Below, piece after piece: positions 49,346 to 58,681 of a stretch of DNA of 64,000 nucleotides. This stretch comes from Betaproteobacteria bacterium (GTDB lineage Bacteria; Pseudomonadota; Gammaproteobacteria; Burkholderiales; JACQAP01). A program made the position numbers and the translations under genes. Each line of letters begins with the position of its first letter. Position 1 is the stretch's first letter. The notes under the pieces were generated by a model. It worked only from the letters and a program-made list of their open reading frames with translations, made no database searches and was not told the DNA's origin. The DNA lies in contig JACQAP010000005.1 in NCBI GenBank assembly GCA_016194905.1, forward strand, positions 124,001 to 188,000, given 5' to 3'.

Positions 49346-49954
49346 ATGAAAATCCAGCGTCTCGTCTTACTGGTTTCGGCGATTTCTGCCGGAATTGCGC
49401 ACGCCGACATCTACCGTTACGTCGACACCGACGGGACGGTGCACTTCACCAACGTGCCGCAGGACAGCCGATTCAAGGTTTATCTGAAGGAAAAGAGAAC
49501 GCCGGACCCGGTTGCCGACACGCTCGCCAGCGAAATCCGCCACTACGATGAAAAGGAGCGGGCGCGCTATGCCAAGCCCATCCAGGACGCGGCGAAGGCC
49601 ACGCGCCTGGAACCCGCCCTGATCCATGCGGTGATCTCGGCAGAATCCGGCTATAACCCGTTTGCACGTTCACGCAAAGGCGCTGCCGGCCTCATGCAAC
49701 TGATGCCCGAGACGGCAAAACGCTATGGCGTGAAGAACCGGCTGGATCCCGTGCAGAACATAAGCGGCGGCGCACGCTACCTGCGCGATCTGATCCGGAT
49801 GTTCAACAACGATTTGCAGCTTGCCGTCGCCGCTTACAACGCCGGCGAGAATGCAGTGGTCAGGGCCGGCAACCGCATTCCGCCCTTTCAGGAAACCATG
49901 ACCTACGTTCCCCGGGTCATGACTTACTACAAGAAATACCGAACGACCTCCTAG
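49346..49954 (+). CDS. Lytic transglycosylase (SLT) with DUF4124
   Basis: 202 residues. A signal peptide ends AHA-D, followed by a DUF4124 segment (IYRYVDTDGTVHFTNVPQD). The SLT domain starts near residue 80: LIHAVISAESGYNPFARSRKGAAGLMQLMPETAKRYG contains the catalytic Glu, then AVAAYNAGENAV. It cleaves peptidoglycan glycan strands. Its stop overlaps the original end of the frameshifted convergent pilin-like gene. Confidence 0.92.
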   Translation: MKIQRLVLLVSAISAGIAHADIYRYVDTDGTVHFTNVPQDSRFKVYLKEKRTPDPVADTLASEIRHYDEKERARYAKPIQDAAKATRLEPALIHAVISAESGYNPFARSRKGAAGLMQLMPETAKRYGVKNRLDPVQNISGGARYLRDLIRMFNNDLQLAVAAYNAGENAVVRAGNRIPPFQETMTYVPRVMTYYKKYRTTS

Positions 49955-50494
49955 TCCTTTCGCGGTCGCGGACAAAGTCCCGCAGTCCGATCCTCAGGCA
50001 AATCGGGCACAAACAGGAATTTCCAGTCACTGTAGTGCTGCGCCCCGGAAAAGTTTTCGTGGCGGGGACCGAGGTTTGCCTGCCTGAACGGGGTTTGGTC
50101 CGAGCGACTTATAGACCCCGACGATTTCACTTTCTGGTCCTTTCACCAATCCCCAATCCGCACTGCCGGTCATCGGATCGACATAAAGCCGGCGCAGATA
50201 GCGCTGCGTAGTCGGAAAGCGGCGGTCGTGCAACAAGTCCTCGAGCTTGCCGGGCCACTTTTTCTCTCCCGGCGAACGATCGTAGTACGCCCCTATCGCC
50301 CGGCGGAACTGTTCTCCGGCGAACAACAGTTCGCGCTCCTTTTCCCTCTGCGTTTCCGTGTGCCAGACCAGGCCTGTTGCCGCAAGCACGATGCTCATGA
50401 GCGCGACCAGGATGAGCAGCCCGATGTAAGTGAAACCGCAACTCGAGGCTGGATAGGGGAAACTCCTCTCCACTGCCCCATCGCTCTTCATCAT
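49951..50494 (-). pseudogene. Prepilin-like (type II secretion) protein, frameshifted near the end
   Basis: From ATG 50494 the frame gives a leader ending SCG, then F-T-Y-I-G and a hydrophobic helix (LLILVALMSIVLAATGLVW), QREKERELLFAGEQFRRAIGAYYDRSPG and YVDPMTGSADWGLVKG. Position 5 is Gly, not Glu. After about 50100 the original frame goes off and stops at 50027. The neighbouring frame reads QANLGPRHENFSGAQHYSDWKFLFVPD, the expected family ending, to a stop at 49951. One indel near 50095-50110 would restore it. This is a recent mutation or a sequencing error. Confidence 0.72.
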
Positions 50495-50614
50495 TGATTT
50501 GCCGATTGCCGGTTACCAGTCCCCATATTTGCTCCCGTCCAATGCCACGCCCGGTGCGCCGCTTTTTACATCGAACACGCCGCCCTTCCCCGCTTCGCCC
50601 GGAGGGACGGTCGA

Positions 50615-51562
50615 CCAGGTAGCGGCGCAACCATCAAGTCGGTGCAGTTCTCGATGGATGGCCGCGTTGTGTGCGGCAGCGTCACGCTGAAGACCGATGG
50701 CCTGGTCGCCGCGGCACCCGCCGGCGCGACCGTAGCCTCTTTGTGCGCACACGATGAAGATCGTCCCGGACTGCATACCCTGCGCGTTACCGCCACGCAG
50801 AGCGACGGGCAATCGGTTTCCCGCGAAGGCAACTTTGAGGTCCCTGCCGATCAAATTCGGCGGCAAGAAGGTCAGGAACATCATCATGCTCGGCGATGGC
50901 ATGGGTGCTTCGCACCGAACCGCCGCGCGCATCGTGGCCAACGGCGTAGTCCAGGGGAAGGCGAAAGCACCGCTGGCGATGGATACCTTCCCGGTCACCG
51001 GCATGGTCATGACGGCGTCAACGTTTCGCTCGACAAGATCGGCAAGCGTCGCGGCACCTCGACTGTCGTCGACGACTATGGCTTCCCCGATCAGCCAATG
51101 CTCGACGAGATGACGAAGAAGGCGCTGGAGGTACTCGGCAACGAGCGCAACGGTGTCGTGGGCAACTACGATACCGCGGGATTTCCGAAGTACACCATTG
51201 CCGCTGACGGCTATCCGGTCGCGACCGACATCGACCGCAAGATGCTAATCGGCTACGGCGCGAACGCCGACCGTTACGAAGACTGGCTGACCAACGCGCA
51301 ACCGATACGCGACAGCCAGCAGCCATTCAACGGCGCGGCGCCGCTCAACACTTATCCTTTGGACCCGTTGAAGCGCGACATTGCGGGCGGCTTCCTGGTC
51401 ACCGGACAGGTCGAAGGCACCACCGCCGTACATACCGGATCGGACATTCCACTGTCGGCTTTCGGGCCGGGCGCCCGGATGTTCACCGGCGTCATGGACA
51501 ATTCCGATGTGTTTTTCAAGCTCGGCCAGGCCGCGCTCGGCGGTACTCGCGAAGACGATTGA
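50615..51562 (+). pseudogene. Decayed alkaline phosphatase
   Basis: Pieces in two frames make one disrupted protein. 50615-50855 reads GATIKSVQFSMDGRVVCGSV, an N-terminal beta domain. The other frame then gives KFGGKKVRNIIMLGDGMGAS and on to TFPVTGMVMT (about 50855-51015), the phosphatase N-terminus with the first metal Asp. After that the active-site Ser region is missing. The first frame resumes with STVVDDYGFPDQPMLDEMTKKAL and ends AVHTGSDIPLSAFGPGARMFTGVMDNSDVFFKL. At least two frameshifts and a large deletion make it non-functional. An intact relative is at 56120-57679. Confidence 0.82.
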
Positions 51563-51716
51563 TCTCCGGGTCTTTCCCGGAGTCTGCGAAGGACGTTGCG
51601 GTCGCAACGCCCTTTATTTCTTTGCTTTGTCCCGCCGGCAGTCTTCTCGCGTGCACGCGCGCTGCTCGTCGCCTATCATTCGCCTCTCTTCCCGCCGAGC
51701 TTGCCGGAGAACAACA

Positions 51717-52814
51717 ATGAAAATCGATAAAATCGAAACGATGGTGCTGCATATTCCCTACACCAGCGGCGGCCCGTCGGACACTGAGGCCTGGGGCGGG
51801 AAAGCCTGGCAGACCGCGGACGTACTGCTGGTCAAGGTCGGCACCGACGCCGGCGTCACCGGCTGGGGCGAAGCCTTCGGCTACAACGTCATTCCTGCCA
51901 CCAAGGTCGCGATCGACCAGATCCTGGCGCCGATGTGCATAGGCCGCGATCCACTGGCCATCGAAAGCCTGACGCAGGAAATCCAGCAGAAGCTGCATAT
52001 CTTCGGGCGCAGCGGCCCGATTATCTTCGGCCTGTCCGGCCTCGACATCGCACTGTGGGACATCGCCGGCAAGGTTGCGCATCAGCCCGTGCACCAGTTG
52101 CTGGGCGGCGGCAAACCGCAACTGACCTGCTACGCGAGCATGATCCGCTACACCGAACCGAAACGGGTAGCGGCCAATGTCGAGCGCGCATTGAGCCAGG
52201 GCTACCGCCATATCAAGCTGCATGAAATCGAAGTCGCGCCGGCGCGCGCGGCGCGCGAGGTCGCCGGCGACAACGTGGACATCATGCTCGACGTGAACTG
52301 TCCGTGGACGCTGCGCGAAGCGCTGGACATGACGCAAAAGCTGCGGCCGCTGAACCTGCGCTGGCTCGAGGAGCCGGTATGGCCCCCGGAAGACCACACG
52401 GCGCTGGCGCATGTTCGCGCGCACGGCGGCATCCCCGTTGCGGCCGGAGAAAACGCCACCACGGTTGCACAATTCAAGCACTTGTTCGATGCCGGCGCGG
52501 TGGATTTCGTCCAGCCCAGCCCGGCCAAGATGGGCGGTGTTTCCGAACTGCGCAAGGTATTCACGCTCGCCGCTGCGTACAACGTGACGGTAATGCCGCA
52601 CAGCTTTTATGACGGCCCGGCCTTCCTGGCGGGGGTTCACGTCAATGCCGCGCTGGGCCGCGGATCAATGGTGGAATGGCGGTACTTCGACCTGGAGGCA
52701 CGGCTCTATGGCAACCAGGCGATTCCTCAAAACGGATCGATTGCCGTACCACAGGCGCCCGGATTGGGATTCGACCCCGATCCCGAAGTCATCCGCCGTT
52801 ATCGCGCCGACTGA
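51717..52814 (+). CDS. Mandelate racemase/muconate lactonizing enzyme family protein
   Basis: 365 residues from ATG 51717 (MKIDKIETMVLHIPY). In the barrel, YRHIKLHE supplies a Lys, DVNCPW, WLEEPVWPPED and AAGEN supply the Asp-Glu-Glu metal ligands, and MPHSFYDGP supplies a His. It belongs to the enolase superfamily and probably acts on an acid-sugar or related carboxylate. Neighbouring pseudogenes suggest a former catabolic island. Confidence 0.88.
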   Translation: MKIDKIETMVLHIPYTSGGPSDTEAWGGKAWQTADVLLVKVGTDAGVTGWGEAFGYNVIPATKVAIDQILAPMCIGRDPLAIESLTQEIQQKLHIFGRSGPIIFGLSGLDIALWDIAGKVAHQPVHQLLGGGKPQLTCYASMIRYTEPKRVAANVERALSQGYRHIKLHEIEVAPARAAREVAGDNVDIMLDVNCPWTLREALDMTQKLRPLNLRWLEEPVWPPEDHTALAHVRAHGGIPVAAGENATTVAQFKHLFDAGAVDFVQPSPAKMGGVSELRKVFTLAAAYNVTVMPHSFYDGPAFLAGVHVNAALGRGSMVEWRYFDLEARLYGNQAIPQNGSIAVPQAPGLGFDPDPEVIRRYRAD

Positions 52815-52866
52815 CTCGGCTCCGGGGATTCTGCTGCCGGACGGCTTGCGCGTAAAATTGTCCCTC

Positions 52867-53391
52867 ATGAATCTCGAACGCATCACCGTGGAGTTCCACG
52901 CCGAAGAGGACCGCCTGATGGTGCGGGTGTTTTTCGACAAGAAAGCCGAAATCCAGTTCTGGCTGACACGGCGCCTGGTCAAGCGCATCTGGCCGGTACT
53001 GCTGCAAACGGCGCAGGCCAAGCCGGACATCCAGATGCAGCCTAATCCCGAGGCGCGCAAGGCGCTGCTGGGATTGCAGCACGAAAAGGCGCTGCAGGAG
53101 GTGAAATTCTCAAAGGCCACTCAGGAACCGGAGCGCGAGCACCCGCTGGGCAACGCGCCGATGCTGGTGAGCAAAGTGCGTGCACGCCGCAACGAGAGGG
53201 GCCAGACCGTGTTGTCGCTCCAGCCATCACAGGGAAATGGCGTGGATCTGGCGTTAAGCGACACGCTGCTGCACGGCCTGATGAAACTTGTGCAGGACAC
53301 GGCAGTCAAGGCCGAGTGGAATCTCGCGCTCGCGGTGCCGGCGTTCACGCACGCTCCTTCCGAAGAAGACGTCGGCCGCACCGTCAACTGA
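52867..53391 (+). CDS. Conserved hypothetical protein
   Basis: 174 residues from ATG 52867 (MNLERITVEFHAEEDRLMVRVFFDKKAEIQFWLTRRLVKRIWPVLL). The frame is open upstream, overlapping the previous gene, but this start looks natural. There is no signal peptide and no motif I can assign. It is mixed alpha/beta with a charged middle. I recall similar proteins only as unnamed betaproteobacterial ones. It precedes the COG3014 lipoprotein gene by 37 bases. Confidence 0.7.
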   Translation: MNLERITVEFHAEEDRLMVRVFFDKKAEIQFWLTRRLVKRIWPVLLQTAQAKPDIQMQPNPEARKALLGLQHEKALQEVKFSKATQEPEREHPLGNAPMLVSKVRARRNERGQTVLSLQPSQGNGVDLALSDTLLHGLMKLVQDTAVKAEWNLALAVPAFTHAPSEEDVGRTVN

Positions 53392-53428
53392 CGCACGGCT
53401 GCGGCGTTGTTGCCAGCAGGACTCCGCC

Positions 53429-54892
53429 TTGAAAGCCTTCCCCCCTTCTTTTTTCCGCGCCCGTACTGCGGCAACCGCCCTGCTGCTGACCATGCTATCG
53501 GGCTGCGCCACGTTTCGCAGCTACGATTCCGAACTGACCAGTACCATCAATCTGGCGGCGGCAGGTAACGTCGACGGCGCAATCAAGCGGCTCGAAGGCA
53601 ACAACAAGCTCGGTTCCAAGGACCTGCTCTACTACCTGGAACTCGGTGAGCTGCAGCGCCTCAATCATCGATACGACGAAAGCGAGAAAGCGTGGGTGGC
53701 CGCGGATGCGCATGTGCAGGCGTGGGAAAAAACGGCGCTCGCCAATCCGGAGAAACTGCTCGGCAGCGTCACCAGCGTGGTGCTCAACGACAAGACAATC
53801 CCTTACGAAGGCCACGATTACGAGAAGGTCATGCTCACGACCCGCCTCGCGCTGGATCATCTCGCACGCGGCGATTTCGAAACCGCCCGCGTGGACATCA
53901 AGAGGACGCACGAGCGCGAGGCGGTCATTGCAGAATTGAGGAAAAAGGAACTGCAGAAGACCGAGGAAGAAGCGAAGACGCGCGGCATGAAGACCAGTTT
54001 CAAGGAATTGAACGGCTATCCGGTGCAGACCATCGACAGCCCGGAAATCAACGCACTCAAGAACAGCTATGAGAGCGCGTTCAGCCACTACCTTGCCGGC
54101 TTCGTCTATGAAGCGCTCGGTGAACCCAGCCTTGCCGCCGCCGGTTACCGGCAAGCAATCGAATTGCAACCGAACCACCCGCCATTGGAAGACGCTCTGG
54201 CGGGATTGGATACACGCGTCGCAGCGAGGGACGACGGCTACACCGATGTGCTGTTCGTCATCGAGTCGGGAACGGCGCCGGCGCGGCGGTCGCGACAATT
54301 CAGCCTGCCTTTTCCCTACCGAGGCCGGTTGCTGATCGTGCCGGTGTCGTTCCCTGTCATGGCACCGACCCAGCCTTCCTTCATGCCCGCGCAGTTGCAG
54401 ATACAGGGCGAGGCTCCGATCAGCACCACCGTCATCACCAGCCTCGACCTGATGGCGCGCAAGGCCTTGCAGGAAGAAATGCCGGGCATCATGCTCAGAG
54501 GTATCATTCGTTCGAGTTCCAAGGCGATAGCGCAGTATCAGGCGGGCAAGAATGACCAGACCGGGCTCGCGGCGTTTGCGCTGGCAATCGGGTCGATCGT
54601 CACCGAATCGGCGGACGAACGCGGGTGGCGCTCGTTGCCGGGGCAAATTGCGATCGCGCGGGCGCGCATTCGGTCCGGCGAGCACACCCTCGCCTTCGGG
54701 GCCGGTCCTGGCGGCCAAAACATACGCTTCGGCGTATCGGGCCGTTACGCCGTGATTGGATTGCGATTTCTGGGCGGAGCCACTTTCGCGATCCTCCCCG
54801 CGGCATTGCCGGCCGGAAAACCGGGCCCCGAAGCCCTGGAACGCCAGCGTATTCTCACCCGGTCAACGACTATGACGGCGGGAACGTTTTGA
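53429..54892 (+). CDS. COG3014 family lipoprotein
   Basis: 487 residues from TTG 53429, preceded by AGGA. No ATG or GTG gives a complete signal peptide. The signal peptide ends in the lipobox LSGC (near residue 24). The body has TPR-like helices (AGNVDGAIKRLEGNNKLGSKDLLYYLELGELQRLNHRYDESEKAW, FSHYLAGFVYEALGEPSLAAAGYRQAIELQPNH) and a C-terminal beta part. It is followed at 31 bases by a YcfL gene and then LpoB, the usual company of COG3014. Likely an outer-membrane accessory of cell-wall synthesis, by context. Confidence 0.82.
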   Translation: MKAFPPSFFRARTAATALLLTMLSGCATFRSYDSELTSTINLAAAGNVDGAIKRLEGNNKLGSKDLLYYLELGELQRLNHRYDESEKAWVAADAHVQAWEKTALANPEKLLGSVTSVVLNDKTIPYEGHDYEKVMLTTRLALDHLARGDFETARVDIKRTHEREAVIAELRKKELQKTEEEAKTRGMKTSFKELNGYPVQTIDSPEINALKNSYESAFSHYLAGFVYEALGEPSLAAAGYRQAIELQPNHPPLEDALAGLDTRVAARDDGYTDVLFVIESGTAPARRSRQFSLPFPYRGRLLIVPVSFPVMAPTQPSFMPAQLQIQGEAPISTTVITSLDLMARKALQEEMPGIMLRGIIRSSSKAIAQYQAGKNDQTGLAAFALAIGSIVTESADERGWRSLPGQIAIARARIRSGEHTLAFGAGPGGQNIRFGVSGRYAVIGLRFLGGATFAILPAALPAGKPGPEALERQRILTRSTTMTAGTF

Positions 54893-54923
54893 CCATCACG
54901 TTACCTTACTCCAGGAGCAAAAC

Positions 54924-55361
54924 ATGAACCTGCGCGTACTTGCCACCATCCTGATCGCATCGATCGCCGCAGCCGGGTGCGGCGGCAGCAAGTTCGAGCG
55001 CCCCGGTTTTGCCTACGGCTGCCCGACCGGCGATAACAAGAAGATCGAATCCAAGGAGGATCTGATCAAGGCGAAACTCGAAATCGCCGGCTCCCTGCCC
55101 AAGATCGAGGTCGCGGACCTGCGCTGCTCGGAACGCGCCAGCCTGCTGCGCATCGACGTGGATCTGAAGAACGAGAGCAAGGAAGTACGCCGCATCGCCT
55201 ATCGCTTCCGCTGGCTCGACAAGGAAGGCATGCGCGCCTGGGACGACGAATCGTGGAAGCCGGTGCTGATCTACGGCAATACGCTTTACACGGTGACCAC
55301 CATGTCGCCCTCGCAGGAAGCGACGGACTTCAGGGTCGTGGTCATGGATCAGGACAAATAA
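54924..55361 (+). CDS. YcfL-like lipoprotein (DUF1425)
   Basis: 145 residues with a lipoprotein signal (lipobox AAGC near residue 19). The beta domain includes IEVADLRCSERASLLRIDVDLKNESKEVRRIAYRFRWLDKEGM, the DUF1425 core. In E. coli ycfL lies next to lpoB as it does here. Function unknown, presumably envelope. Confidence 0.85.
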   Translation: MNLRVLATILIASIAAAGCGGSKFERPGFAYGCPTGDNKKIESKEDLIKAKLEIAGSLPKIEVADLRCSERASLLRIDVDLKNESKEVRRIAYRFRWLDKEGMRAWDDESWKPVLIYGNTLYTVTTMSPSQEATDFRVVVMDQDK

Positions 55362-55394
55362 CAACGCAACCGATCATTTCGAAGGAGTGACCTC

Positions 55395-55979
55395 ATGATG
55401 CAATTCCCCTCTGCCCGGCTCATCGCCGCATTCGCACTGTGCGCGGCCGCCGGCCTTTCCGGCTGCGCCGAGAAAACCCGTTACGGCGACGCGCGCGGCG
55501 TCGAAACCGTGACCAACCAGTTCGGTTCCACGGACCTGCAGATGATCGCCGAATCCATGACGCGCTCGATGCTCAACACACCGGTGGTGGCGGGCGGGAA
55601 TCTGCCGATCATGACGGTGCAGGAGGTCAAGAACAAGACCAGCGAGTACATCGATACGCGCGCGATCACCGACTCGATCCGGGTCGAATTGCAGAAGAGC
55701 GGCCGGGTGCGTTTCGCGGTCGATGCGGCGGCGATGGAGCAGCAGATCGAGGAGCTGAAGCGCCAGCAAAGCGACTACTACGATGCCAAGAAATCAGCCG
55801 AAATCGGCAGGATGGTCGGCGCGGCGTTTCGTCTCGAGGGCAACATCACTTCGATCGTCAAGGAAGCCAAGGGCGTGAAGGACGTGTACTACAAGTTCAA
55901 CCTGCAACTCTGGAACGTGCAGAACGGCTTGCTGGAATGGACGGACGAGAAGGAAATCCGCAAGACCACGACAAAATAA
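55395..55979 (+). CDS. lpoB: Penicillin-binding protein activator LpoB-like
   Basis: 194 residues with an LSGC lipobox near residue 24. VTNQFGSTDLQMIAESMTRSML, VQEVKNKTSEYIDTRAITDSIRVELQKSGRVRF and GAAFRLEGNITSIVKEAKGVKDVYYKFNLQLWN are LpoB-type segments. In E. coli LpoB reaches from the outer membrane to stimulate PBP1b. A palindromic element follows its stop. Confidence 0.87.
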   Translation: MMQFPSARLIAAFALCAAAGLSGCAEKTRYGDARGVETVTNQFGSTDLQMIAESMTRSMLNTPVVAGGNLPIMTVQEVKNKTSEYIDTRAITDSIRVELQKSGRVRFAVDAAAMEQQIEELKRQQSDYYDAKKSAEIGRMVGAAFRLEGNITSIVKEAKGVKDVYYKFNLQLWNVQNGLLEWTDEKEIRKTTTK

Positions 55980-55980
55980 C

Positions 55981-56118
55981 CCCCCTCTCCCCGGCCCTCT
56001 CCCGCCAGGGGAGAGGGAGCCCTAGTTCAAGCCCTAAAATAAAAGGCGACCAATGGTCGTCTTTATTATTGCATCAAAACTCCCTCTCCCCTGGCGGGAG
56101 AGGGTTGGGGGAGAGGGG
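55981..56118. repeat. Long inverted repeat of CCCTCTCCC-type arms between convergent genes
   Basis: The left arm (55981-56020) and right arm (56079-56118) both read CCTCTCCCGCCAGGGGAGAG on opposite strands and stay similar over about 40 bases, with mismatches only near GGCC/CAAC. Each arm also has an inner CCCTCTCC(C)/GGGAGAGGG palindrome. Similar sequences are scattered in many proteobacterial genomes. It ends right at the stop of the alkaline phosphatase gene. Confidence 0.75.
56041..56063. terminator. Terminator-like hairpin inside the palindromic element
   Basis: AAAGGCGACC pairs with GGTCGTCTTT (one G-U pair) across an ATT-sized loop, with A/T-rich flanks on both sides (AAAAT before, TTATTATT after). 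It can serve both lpoB and the convergent phosphatase gene. Confidence 0.7.
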
Positions 56119-56119
56119 G

Positions 56120-57679
56120 TTAGTCGCTCATCCCCAGCGCTTCCGCCATGACGTGGAAGATGACGTGCTGCTCGAGGACGCCGCGAATCAGATGAGCCTG
56201 CGGGCCGCGTGCGTAGATCGCAACATCCTCGCCGCCATGCGTCTCGCTTTCCATCGGCATCGTCGATTCCTGCATGTAGTCCGGCGCCGTCGTGTCCACG
56301 CCGGTCAGATCCGGCCTGCCATTCGTTATGCCGTGATATCCGGGGCCGTGGTGAGGAAATTTTTTCGACCCCTCCGGCTGCGTTATCGACTGACCGGTAT
56401 AGCCGGGGCCGTTGACGTAACCCAGCGTGGTATACGGCTGGCCGAGCGCATCCTGCGCATATTCCTTGGTGGGATGGCCGGGCTCGATCACCTTGCCTAG
56501 AATCGGGTTGCCGCGCCTGGGATAACCGGCGATGGTAAACGTGTGGCTGTGGTCCGCGGTGACGATGATCAAAGTGTCACGCGGATCCGTGCGCTCCATC
56601 GCGAGCTTCACCGCACGCGCGAACTCGACGGTATCGGTGAGTGCGCGAAACGCGTTGCCCGCATGATGCGCGTGATCGATGCGGCCACCTTCCACCATCA
56701 GGAAATACCCTTTCTGGTGCTGCGAAAGAATATCCAGCGCCTTGCCCGTCATTTCAGTGAGCGAGGGTTCGCCGGCACCATCCTTGGCGCGATCGTGCTC
56801 GTATTGCATGTGCGAAGGCTGGAACAGGCCGAGCAGATGCCTGACCTGTTTGGTGTCCACCGTATCGAGCTGCGCCTTGTTCCAGACGTAAGCCGATTTC
56901 GGGTAGCGTGTCTGCCATTCCTTGGTCAGATCGCGGCCATCGTGGCGCTCTCCCGTTTTGTCCGGATACTCGGGATCATGCACCGTGCGCGGCAGGAACT
57001 TCACACGCCCCCCGCCCAGTGCCACCTCCAGTCCATCGCCGTGCGAAAATTCGACCAGTTGCCGGGCGATGTCGGGAAAGCCGGACTCGTTGGCCGCATC
57101 CGGCTGGTCGGCGTCGCTTTCCCAGTCGCGGTCGGGCGAGTGCGCGTAACATGCAGCCGGCGTCGCATGGGTGATGCGGGTGGTCGTGACCACGCCGGTG
57201 GCCATACCGCGATCTTCCGCGCGCTCGAGGATGGTCTTGGCCGAGTTGACGGCCACCGCGCGGAAATCGCCACGCGCGACCCTTTCGTTCACCGATATCA
57301 GACCGTCGTTGGTTTTCATGCCGGTCACGATCGCGCTCATGGTCGGCGCGGAGTCCGAGGTCTGCTGGTTCGCGCTGTAGGTTTTGGACAAAGCGACGTA
57401 AGGCAACTTCTCAAATGAAAGCTGGTTCTCCTCTCCGGACATGCCGCGCTGCTGACCCTCGAAGATGCGCGCCGCGGTGACAGTGGAGATGCCCATGCCA
57501 TCGCCGAGGAACAGGATCACGTTCCTGGCGTGACCCATGACGGGTTTTTCCTGCTTGGCTTTTTCCACTGCGGCGCGTCCGCTGCGGAACCATTCTTCCG
57601 GGGATTGCGCGCCTGCCACGGCAGTCTGCAATGCCAGCATGGCGGCGGCAATAATTCCCAAAATAAATTTATCGGTCAT
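56120..57679 (-). CDS. Alkaline phosphatase (PhoA family), intact
   Basis: 519 residues with a signal peptide (ending AVAGA). NVILFLGDGMGISTVTAARIF has the first metal Asp, and SANQQTSDSAPTMSAIVTGMKT has the nucleophile Ser. VEGGRIDHAHHAGNAFRALTDTVEF and IIVTADHSHTF hold further metal ligands. ESETHGGEDVAIYARGPQAHL ends the catalytic core. It releases phosphate from monoesters in the periplasm. Its start overlaps the DapA-like gene by four bases (ATGA), so the two are co-translated. Confidence 0.92.
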   Translation of the reverse strand: MTDKFILGIIAAAMLALQTAVAGAQSPEEWFRSGRAAVEKAKQEKPVMGHARNVILFLGDGMGISTVTAARIFEGQQRGMSGEENQLSFEKLPYVALSKTYSANQQTSDSAPTMSAIVTGMKTNDGLISVNERVARGDFRAVAVNSAKTILERAEDRGMATGVVTTTRITHATPAACYAHSPDRDWESDADQPDAANESGFPDIARQLVEFSHGDGLEVALGGGRVKFLPRTVHDPEYPDKTGERHDGRDLTKEWQTRYPKSAYVWNKAQLDTVDTKQVRHLLGLFQPSHMQYEHDRAKDGAGEPSLTEMTGKALDILSQHQKGYFLMVEGGRIDHAHHAGNAFRALTDTVEFARAVKLAMERTDPRDTLIIVTADHSHTFTIAGYPRRGNPILGKVIEPGHPTKEYAQDALGQPYTTLGYVNGPGYTGQSITQPEGSKKFPHHGPGYHGITNGRPDLTGVDTTAPDYMQESTMPMESETHGGEDVAIYARGPQAHLIRGVLEQHVIFHVMAEALGMSD

Positions 57680-58575
57680 TCAAGTGGTCCCAGTGCGGCG
57701 GCGTAACGTTGGGCACAGCGCATTCCGAAGGCGTTCGGCCGCAGCGCCGGCGCGCGATCGAATACTTCTCCGAGCCCGAGGCGCATCGCGGCAATCCGCT
57801 TGCCGTAAGTGTGCAACGTATCCAGTGATTGCATGACGAAGACGATCGCGGGCAGCACCTCGCGATAGAGCGCCTCGGCATGGGTCTCCGCACCTTCGCG
57901 CAGAAGATCGAATATGCGCGCCTGGCGGTCGAATGTATCGGAGGCCGGAATCATGCCTGAACACCCGGCACGCAGGTTGTCGATGAGTTCGAGTCCGCCG
58001 CGGCCATTGAATACCATGAGGCTCTCTCCGGCCTCGTCGATGAATTGCCGGATCGACAGCGCCGGCCCTTCCCCTTTGAGTATGCGAAAGTTCGGATGAT
58101 TTCTCGCCAGTGTTTTTACGCCTGCCGGCGTCAACCCCACGCCGAGGTAGTCCGGCGCGTTCTGGACGGCGACCGGCAATTCGACGCGATCGGCCACCGC
58201 ACCGAAGAAGCGAATGAAGAATTCCTCGGGCACGCCTCGATCCGGCGGCGGCTGCAGGATCACCCAGGACGCGCCACGCGAATGCGCGAACTTCGCGAAC
58301 TCGACCTGCGCATCGACCGTAGGCGCATTGACCGTGATCGCCAGCGGCAACCTGCCGTCGAGTTCCTCGGCCACCCAGTCCACAAGTTGATGTCGTTCGA
58401 TGTCCGACAGCTTGTTGACCTCGGTGCCGAGCCCCAGCACGGCCATGCCGTGCGCGCCGTTGTCGATGAAGGCCTGTACCTGCCGTCGAGTGGCCTGCCT
58501 GTCCAGGCCGCCCTGTGCGTTGAAAAAAGCATACAGCATCGGGTAGATTCCGTGCGGCACGTCGTTATCGTTCAT
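57676..58575 (-). CDS. Dihydrodipicolinate synthase family aldolase/lyase
   Basis: 299 residues. The barrel has GLGTEVNKLSDIER (phosphate-loop region), QNAPDYLGVGLTP with the conserved Tyr, and the Schiff-base Lys in FRILKGEGPALS. The GIYPMLYAFFNAQGGLD start and GCSGMIPASDTFDRQ segment mark it as a sugar- or keto acid-type relative and not the lysine-pathway DapA. It reads into the alkaline phosphatase gene. An RraA-like remnant lies just behind its start, a pairing that fits a lost catabolic cluster. Confidence 0.85.
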   Translation of the reverse strand: MNDNDVPHGIYPMLYAFFNAQGGLDRQATRRQVQAFIDNGAHGMAVLGLGTEVNKLSDIERHQLVDWVAEELDGRLPLAITVNAPTVDAQVEFAKFAHSRGASWVILQPPPDRGVPEEFFIRFFGAVADRVELPVAVQNAPDYLGVGLTPAGVKTLARNHPNFRILKGEGPALSIRQFIDEAGESLMVFNGRGGLELIDNLRAGCSGMIPASDTFDRQARIFDLLREGAETHAEALYREVLPAIVFVMQSLDTLHTYGKRIAAMRLGLGEVFDRAPALRPNAFGMRCAQRYAAALGPLE

Positions 58576-58681
58576 TGCGATTCCTCCCGGGCTGCATCCT
58601 ATACGCTCACCGCCGCTGCCTCAAATTCCGCGGCCACTGCGGAGAATCGGTGTACCATTTTTCCATTCCATATTGGTTTAC

